64,000 bases of DNA from Metaruminococcus_A sp003150405 (GTDB lineage: Bacteria; Bacillota; Clostridia; Oscillospirales; Ruminococcaceae): assembly GCA_902489745.1 (NCBI GenBank), contig CABUBB010000006.1, forward strand, positions 1 to 64,000, read 5' to 3'. Every line of letters starts with the position of its first letter. Position 1 is the first letter of the stretch. The notes under the pieces were generated by a model, which did not search any database, was not told where the DNA came from, and was given only the letters and a program-made list of their open reading frames with translations. Made by a program: the position numbers and the translations under genes. This document shows, piece by piece, positions 58,945 through 64,000 of the stretch.

Positions 58945-61011
58945 TTATTTGCCGAAAATTTCAGCCGCTTTTGCAATAACTGCGCCCTGCATCTGCTCCG
59001 GCAGTGGTTCGTAGCGCTCAAACGCCAGTGTAAAGCTGCCGTCGCCTTGGGTCATCTGGCGCAGGACATTCGCAAAATCCTGCATCTCCGCCATCGGCAC
59101 GTTGGCTTCAATAACAGTATAACCTTCTTCCTCCGGGTTCATTCCCAGCACACGGCCGCGCCGCTTGTTAAGCTCACCCATTAAATCGCCGGTCTTGTCG
59201 TCGGGAACAACCGCCTTGAGCAGTCCAATTGGCTCCAGTAAAATCGGAGATGCCTGGGCAATCCCTTCGCGGTAAGCAAGACCAGCCGCCGTCTTAAACG
59301 CCATTTCCGACGAGTCAACCGGATGATACGATCCATCCAGCAGCGTCGCCTTGACGCCGACCACCGGGTAGCCTGCCAGCACACCCTTGAGCACACTGTC
59401 GCGCAGGCCCTTTTCAACCGCCGGAAAGTAGCCCTTTGGCACCGAACCGCCAAAGACCTTTTCCTCAAAGACCAGATCCTCACAGTCCCACGGTTCAAAT
59501 TCAACGACAACATGGCCGTACTGGCCGTGCCCGCCGGTTTGTTTCTTATGTTTGCCCTCCGCCTTGACCTTTTTGCGGATGGTCTCGCGGTAGGCGATGA
59601 TCGGCGGTTCCAAATCCACAGCAACGCCGAATTTGCTCTTGAGTTTCGCAACTGCAACATCCAGGTGCTGCTCGCCCAAACCGCTGAGGATTTGCTGGTG
59701 CGTCTCGGTGTTCAGGGCGAACGAAAGGGTCAAATCCTCCTCCAGCAGGCGGTGAATCCCGCTGGACACCTTACTTTCATCCCCATTAGCCGCCGTTTTG
59801 ACCGCCAGCGAATAGCAGGGTTCCGGGAATTCCATTTTATCGAACACAACCTGCCGCTTTGGGTCGCAGAGAGTATCCCCAGTCACCGCGCCGAGCTTGG
59901 TGATCGCCACAAGATCGCCCGCCGCAGCTTCCTTGACCTCATCCTGCCGTTTGCCGCGGATGTTAAGCAGTTTGCCAATTTTTTCCGGCTGCCCGGTTGT
60001 CATATTGACGACCGCCGCTTCGGTATTCAGCACGCCGGAAATTACCTTGACAAAGGACAGCTTGCCGACAAATGGGTCGGCAACCGTCTTAAATACATAC
60101 GCGCTTAAAAGAGAGGAAGCGTCGCAGTCCACGTTGATGACCGAATCGGCGCAGACCGCCTCCCGGCCCGAAGCCTCCGCCGCAGACGGAAGCATTTTGG
60201 CAACAGCATCCAGCAGCATGTCAATGCCTGCAAGGGTTTGCTGGCTGCCGCAGAGCACCGGTGTAATCGCCCCGCTCTTAATACCGTTGTGCAGCCCGGT
60301 AATCAGCTCAAAATAAGTGAACTGCTCGCCGGAGAAAAACTTTTCAAACAGTTCTTCGTCGGTCTCGGCAATCGCTTCGCTGATAGCCTCAATCAGGCCG
60401 TCCAGCCGGTGTTCGGTGTCCGGCATATCCACTGGGGTCGCCACGCCTTTCACATCGTACTTGTAGGCGCGCATTTCCAGCAGATTAATGTAGCATTCCA
60501 CCCCGCTGCCGCTGTTATATGGGACGACAATCGGGCAAACTGACGGTCCAAAAGATGCTTTCAAATTTTCCAAAACTTTATAGAAATCAGCGTTTTCGCT
60601 GTCCATTTTCCCAACAAAAAACATGGTGGCTTTTCCGCTCTTCTTAGCCAATTTATAGGCCTTTTTCGCGCCCACGGTCACGCCGGATTTCCCGGAGACC
60701 GCAATCAAAACGCTGTCTGCCGCGCTGACGCCCTCATACAGCCCTGCTACAAAATCAAACAGGCCGGGGGTGTCCAGTAAATTCAGTTTCACGTCGTTGT
60801 AGTCAAACTGCGCAAGTGAAAGGGATAACGACGCTTTGCGTTTTATCTCTTCCGGCTCAAAATCGCACACAGTATTGCCTTCGGTCACTTTTCCCAGGCG
60901 GTCAATGACTCCCGCCTTGAACATCATAGCTTCTGCAAGTGAGGTCTTACCAGACCCCGCATGACCAGCCAATGCAATATTTTTTATCCTGTCCGCCCCG
61001 AAACGGCTCAT
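58945..61011 (-). CDS. Elongation factor G-like GTPase
   Basis: 688 residues, the EF-G-like (FusA2/tetracycline-resistance-like) group rather than canonical EF-G. G1 GHAGSGKTSL (about 16-25), G3 LLDTPGLFDF (about 79-88), G4 FVGKMDSENADF (about 136-147), where the usual NKxD reads GKMD. Domains II-V follow, with TGGHGQYGHVVVEFEP (domain IV) and a C-terminal EF-G V. The Asn to Gly change in G4 would weaken guanine contacts. In this clade it is thought to assist ribosomes or be a vestigial release factor. It has its own strong promoter. Confidence 0.9.
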   Translation of the reverse strand: MSRFGADRIKNIALAGHAGSGKTSLAEAMMFKAGVIDRLGKVTEGNTVCDFEPEEIKRKASLSLSLAQFDYNDVKLNLLDTPGLFDFVAGLYEGVSAADSVLIAVSGKSGVTVGAKKAYKLAKKSGKATMFFVGKMDSENADFYKVLENLKASFGPSVCPIVVPYNSGSGVECYINLLEMRAYKYDVKGVATPVDMPDTEHRLDGLIEAISEAIAETDEELFEKFFSGEQFTYFELITGLHNGIKSGAITPVLCGSQQTLAGIDMLLDAVAKMLPSAAEASGREAVCADSVINVDCDASSLLSAYVFKTVADPFVGKLSFVKVISGVLNTEAAVVNMTTGQPEKIGKLLNIRGKRQDEVKEAAAGDLVAITKLGAVTGDTLCDPKRQVVFDKMEFPEPCYSLAVKTAANGDESKVSSGIHRLLEEDLTLSFALNTETHQQILSGLGEQHLDVAVAKLKSKFGVAVDLEPPIIAYRETIRKKVKAEGKHKKQTGGHGQYGHVVVEFEPWDCEDLVFEEKVFGGSVPKGYFPAVEKGLRDSVLKGVLAGYPVVGVKATLLDGSYHPVDSSEMAFKTAAGLAYREGIAQASPILLEPIGLLKAVVPDDKTGDLMGELNKRRGRVLGMNPEEEGYTVIEANVPMAEMQDFANVLRQMTQGDGSFTLAFERYEPLPEQMQGAVIAKAAEIFGK

Positions 61012-61064
61012 ACGACCACTCCCTTTTGTTCATACTTCATATAAAAAATAAATATGATGGTTGA

Positions 61065-61093
61065 ATTATATCACGTTTGCATAAAAGGTGCAA
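61065..61093 (-). promoter_or_regulatory. Promoter of the EF-G-like gene
   Basis: On the - strand, -35 TTGCAC (61088-61093), a 17-nt spacer and extended -10 TGATATAAT (-10 core 61065-61070). Confidence 0.85.
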
Positions 61094-61190
61094 TTCTTTT
61101 TCCTCTACTTTTGTGCTAAATATATGTTTGAATTTTTAGGATATTGCACAAAAAAGCAAAAAAGATTCACTGTATATCCGTCAAAAGCAA

Positions 61191-61223
61191 ACAAGCCGCA
61201 CGGCAAAACGCCGTGCGGCTTGT
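61191..61223 (-). terminator. Terminator after the P-type-ATPase-like gene
   Basis: 14-bp stem ACAAGCCGCACGGC / GCCGTGCGGCTTGT with an AAAAC loop; on the - strand followed by TTGCTTTT. Confidence 0.9.
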
Positions 61224-61252
61224 AACATTTTACCGGATATCAGCGAACCGGA

Positions 61253-63739
61253 CTAAAGGGTTTTTAAGCGCGGGATAAGGAAGGTGGCCGCCAGCCAGAC
61301 CACTTCATAAATCAGCAGGGAAAGCACCTTCATCTCGCTCATACCAGAAACCAGTGTGAGGGCAATCAGCATCAGTACGCCAAGGCCAATGGCGGCAAAC
61401 TGAATAATGCTCCCCAGTAGGATAGCGCCCTTCATCCGTTTGGCGGCAATCAGAGAACCGGCAAAGGAGTGGAAACTGCCGTTGCTTAATACCGAGCTGG
61501 CGCCGCGTTCCACCGGAGCAGTCAGCGCGTCATAGGCTGCGTGAAGGCGGGCGGGCAGGATTTTAAAGAACGAGGGATCTTCGTCAAAGACCTCTGCAAG
61601 CTTTTGCTGGGTGATTACTGCGTCTACCGACTTGACAATCAGGTGAATTCCATTGTCCTCCAGCCGCCGAATGCAGGCCTTGACCTCCGGCGCAGCAAAG
61701 AACTTGGTGAGGAACACCGCTGTCAGCTCTCCCGAGGTGGAGAGGTAGATGAGGTCGTGCCCTTCATTGAGATAGCGCTCCTCATAGTCGCGCGACGGTA
61801 CGCTGATGCCGTGGTTTACCATCAGGTCGCGGCTGCCAATCAGCACCCGCTTATTGTCTACCCAGGCAGAAATGCCCATACCATCCTCATATACCAGCGT
61901 GTCAACGGGGCGGAGCAGTTTGCTGTCCCCGCCGGTGATTTGGCGGAACACATTGGCAAGCACACTACCGGACGCTTCAATAACACTGGCGGCATCCATC
62001 AGCGCTTCATCAATCCGCTGTCCCGCAAAGGTCTTAATCCCATAAAGCTTGACCGCGTTACCGGGAAACAGGTCGTGCGCCGAAACGGCAGCCGCGTTGG
62101 TATAGCAAAAATCATCCACCTCGCTCGGCGAAAGGATTACCCCGCCGTGCTTGCTGTACTTGCGCACTGCGCGGGACATGGGCAGACAGACCGAAAACAG
62201 GTAGGAAAGCGGCGAAAAGACGCAAAGCACGGCTGCCGCAGTGGTGAGCGCGGTATCCGCGTTACGGGTCATGAAAAAGGAAACCGCACCAAGCAAAATC
62301 GTAAACCCAACTGCAAGCGGCGTCAGATACTTTGCATACTCGTCGGTAGCATCGGTGTCAATGGAATAACCAATAAAGTCGGTAACAAAATCTGCCTTCT
62401 GCTGAACCGCAACGGTGGGAATGTCGCTTACAACGCCGCGGGTGAGTTCCAGCGCCACACTTTCGTCCTCCACCAGGGTGGTGACATATTTATCATACCC
62501 CGAAGATACCATGCGGAAGTTGAGGATCATGCGGTTAATGGCAAAATACTTGGCAAAACTGTTGCAGAGCAGTGCCCCAATGACCACAAGGCCGTACAAG
62601 TGGACGCTAGGCGCGGTCACCGCCTCAATGCGGAAGAAGCTGACAACCATTTGCACTAGGCTGAAAAGCGCCGCAAGCGAAACCAGGCTGTCTCGGTTCG
62701 GATGCAGCCGAACAGCAGAAAGCAGCCCTTCTCCAAGACTGGAGCAGCAGACCACCATGGAGGAAACCAGCAGAACAAACTGTACCGCCAAATAGATGAG
62801 CGGCTGTTCATTGCGGCGCAGCGCCGACGGCAGCAGCTGTGGGAAAAACTCTTGGCCCAGCGCAAACACCAGAGCAAGTCCGCCAAACACTGCCAGCAGA
62901 ATTATGCTGAGCAGCAATCGTTTGCGGGTTGTAAGAATTTCGGTATACACCTCACGCTCATCAGCCGGTGAACGGTATTCCACATAGTCCAATTCTTCTT
63001 CCGGTTCCGGCTCTGCGTCCTCCTCTTTTTCCTGCGGGGCAGGTGTATCAGTACGCTGTTTTGCCTTTAAAAAGGCATCCTCATCTATGTACCGGGTCGG
63101 TTCATCCACCGGGGCGCCCGCATCATCATAAGCCGCTTGTGTTTTGGGCGCAGAAACCTCCGCAGCAGCTGTTTCCGGCTGTACCACTTCTTCAGCAGAC
63201 TCCAAAAGAACCTCCGGTGATGCTTCGCCTTCGGCTGATTCTTCGGAATCCACCCATGGCACTTGGGCGTCATCCCCGGCTGGAGCCGCATCCATCGGCT
63301 CCGGTTCCTCCGGTGCCGACACGCCAAGCTCATCGGCAAGGGATTCCCTCAGCAAATCCACCGTCGAAAGCGGCGGTGCTTCCACAGACGGCTCCGGCTC
63401 GGCAGACGGCTCCGGCCGTATCGTATATTCCTGGCGTGGTTCCTTTGGTGCCGTCGGCTCATCGTCGTAACGGATATTAACGGTAAACCTGGGTTTCTGC
63501 TGAGCAGCTTCTCCTCCCGGCGCCGGGGCGCTTTCCGCTGTTAGAGCCGCAGCCGGTGGCTTCATCTCGGTTTGAACCGGCTCTGGAGTACGGACAGGGG
63601 TTTTTTCTTCGCCCAATATCTCCGCAATCAACCGGTCGACGTCAACGGCCGAATTTTGTTTCGTTTCACGCCCTGTATCCTGTTCCAGGCCCAAGTCTGC
63701 GAGAATATCATCTACTGAATACTGTTTTTTATCGCTCAT
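61253..63739 (-). CDS. P-type-ATPase-like membrane protein lacking catalytic motifs
   Basis: 828 residues from the ATG at 63739, five bases after GGGAGG. Residues 1-270 are acidic, Pro/Ala/Glu-rich and probably disordered. Six predicted helices (about 274-296, 312-334, 350-370, 378-400, 473-490 and 500-520) and two more (about 770-795, 803-822) give a P1B-like topology. The region after the sixth helix (VILSPSEVDDF; EDGMGISAW at 618; LTKFFAAPEVKACIRRLEDNGIHLIV at about 677-702) matches the nucleotide and phosphorylation domains. But CPC reads FSP, DKTG reads DLFP (556-559), TGD reads KSVD and GDGxND is absent. I infer a pseudoenzyme. Confidence 0.7.
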   Translation of the reverse strand: MSDKKQYSVDDILADLGLEQDTGRETKQNSAVDVDRLIAEILGEEKTPVRTPEPVQTEMKPPAAALTAESAPAPGGEAAQQKPRFTVNIRYDDEPTAPKEPRQEYTIRPEPSAEPEPSVEAPPLSTVDLLRESLADELGVSAPEEPEPMDAAPAGDDAQVPWVDSEESAEGEASPEVLLESAEEVVQPETAAAEVSAPKTQAAYDDAGAPVDEPTRYIDEDAFLKAKQRTDTPAPQEKEEDAEPEPEEELDYVEYRSPADEREVYTEILTTRKRLLLSIILLAVFGGLALVFALGQEFFPQLLPSALRRNEQPLIYLAVQFVLLVSSMVVCCSSLGEGLLSAVRLHPNRDSLVSLAALFSLVQMVVSFFRIEAVTAPSVHLYGLVVIGALLCNSFAKYFAINRMILNFRMVSSGYDKYVTTLVEDESVALELTRGVVSDIPTVAVQQKADFVTDFIGYSIDTDATDEYAKYLTPLAVGFTILLGAVSFFMTRNADTALTTAAAVLCVFSPLSYLFSVCLPMSRAVRKYSKHGGVILSPSEVDDFCYTNAAAVSAHDLFPGNAVKLYGIKTFAGQRIDEALMDAASVIEASGSVLANVFRQITGGDSKLLRPVDTLVYEDGMGISAWVDNKRVLIGSRDLMVNHGISVPSRDYEERYLNEGHDLIYLSTSGELTAVFLTKFFAAPEVKACIRRLEDNGIHLIVKSVDAVITQQKLAEVFDEDPSFFKILPARLHAAYDALTAPVERGASSVLSNGSFHSFAGSLIAAKRMKGAILLGSIIQFAAIGLGVLMLIALTLVSGMSEMKVLSLLIYEVVWLAATFLIPRLKTL

Positions 63740-63770
63740 ACCGGCCTCCCAAACACTTTTTGCATATAGT

Positions 63771-64000
63771 CTATTTTGCCCGAAGTCCCATCCGCTGGCG
63801 GGCAATTTCATACATCAGGATTCCCCCCGCGACCGATGCATTCAGCGAAGTCACCCGGCCGCGCATCGGCAGGCTGATGCGAAAATCACATTTCTCCAGC
63901 ACCAGGCGGCTGACGCCCTCTCCTTCCGAGCCGACCACCAATCCGCATGGGCCGGAAAAATCCTGCTCACACCAGGTGGTGCCGTCCATATCCGCAGCAT
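63771..64000 (-). CDS. rlmB: 23S rRNA (guanosine-2'-O-)-methyltransferase RlmB, C-terminal part
   Basis: The 5' part lies beyond the window; the last 76 codons are present. SpoU/TrmH knot motifs are clear: GLVVGSEGEGVSRLV (motif 2), then FRISLPMRGRVTSLNASVAGGILMYEIARQR (motif 3 with the SLNASVA Ser/Asn). These bind S-adenosylmethionine and the rRNA. The product probably methylates the 2'-O of G2251-equivalent in 23S rRNA; other SpoU members cannot be excluded from the tail alone. It lies 31 nt upstream of the P-type-ATPase-like gene and is likely co-transcribed with it. Confidence 0.92.
   Translation of the reverse strand, partial: AADMDGTTWCEQDFSGPCGLVVGSEGEGVSRLVLEKCDFRISLPMRGRVTSLNASVAGGILMYEIARQRMGLRAK

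Noticed and set aside
1..64000. Search by eye for CRISPR repeats, transposases, integrases and tRNA/rRNA genes
   Set aside because: None found; the window looks like core chromosome without mobile elements.

Overview
This is about 64 kb of chromosome from a spore-forming, low-GC-type Gram-positive anaerobe of the Clostridia, most likely the Oscillospiraceae/Ruminococcaceae (inferred from gene content, no search was run). The base composition is moderate (roughly 50-55% GC). Pointers are the sporulation genes yabP, yabQ, spoVB and a pdaA fragment, an hrcA-led heat-shock operon with a perfect CIRCE operator, a PyrR-attenuated pyr operon, hemZ, the FtsEX/M23 division module, and clostridial families such as DUF5685 and DUF4830. 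I see no rRNA, tRNA, CRISPR array, insertion sequence, prophage or integrative element. The window is core chromosome, mostly transcribed leftwards (- strand).

Layout. 1-3.5 kb: end of pdaA, a ferritin-like protein, a frameshifted P-loop ATPase and GTP-dependent PEP carboxykinase (pckG). 3.5-8.1 kb: tsaD-rimI-arginine phosphatase-like gene and polA. 8.1-8.8 kb: a gene-free stretch with a strong leftward promoter and several nested hairpins, a candidate structured RNA. 8.8-12.4 kb, rightward: dus, ilvD and a lipoprotein. 12.5-18.8 kb: a PadR/HAAS membrane sensor pair, then hrcA-grpE-dnaK-dnaJ. 19-20.2 kb: an iron alcohol dehydrogenase. 20.3-30.5 kb: pyrR-pyrC-pyrF-carA-carB-pyrK-pyrD, followed by a histidine phosphatase and ruvX. 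This encodes de novo UMP synthesis except pyrB and pyrE. 30.5-32.6 kb: DUF5685, a DnaJ/TPR protein and a membrane protein. 32.8-38 kb: hup-rqcP-yabP-yabQ-divIC-S1, preceded by spoVB and mazG. 37.8-46.8 kb: recJ-relA-dtd-MBL-hemZ-uridine kinase-like-zinc ribbon-PNP, a tightly packed housekeeping and stringent-response run. 46.9-54.9 kb: ftsE-ftsX-M23-S41-unknown-greA-lysS-unknown. 55-64 kb: a CdaR regulator, a sugar-ABC ATPase, an rsuA-type pseudouridine synthase, a DUF4830 protein, an EF-G-like GTPase, a P-type-ATPase-like membrane protein and the end of rlmB.

How the genes work together. FtsE/FtsX, a coiled-coil M23 endopeptidase and an S41-type PDZ protein sit in one cluster, as expected for a division-coupled peptidoglycan hydrolase complex. 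Here the S41 member has lost its Ser/Lys catalytic dyad. A second apparent pseudoenzyme is the 828-residue protein at 61.3-63.7 kb. It keeps the membrane and C-terminal layout of a P-type ATPase but lacks the DKTG, TGD and GDGxND motifs and the TGES-bearing actuator domain, and it carries a 270-residue acidic, proline-rich N-terminal tail. These two, the candidate RNA at 8.5-8.74 kb and two leader hairpins that hide ribosome binding sites (50.79-50.85 kb and 58.89-58.92 kb) are the most interesting items. Non-ATG starts (GTG, TTG) are frequent. I adjusted starts using Shine-Dalgarno placement and family N-termini.
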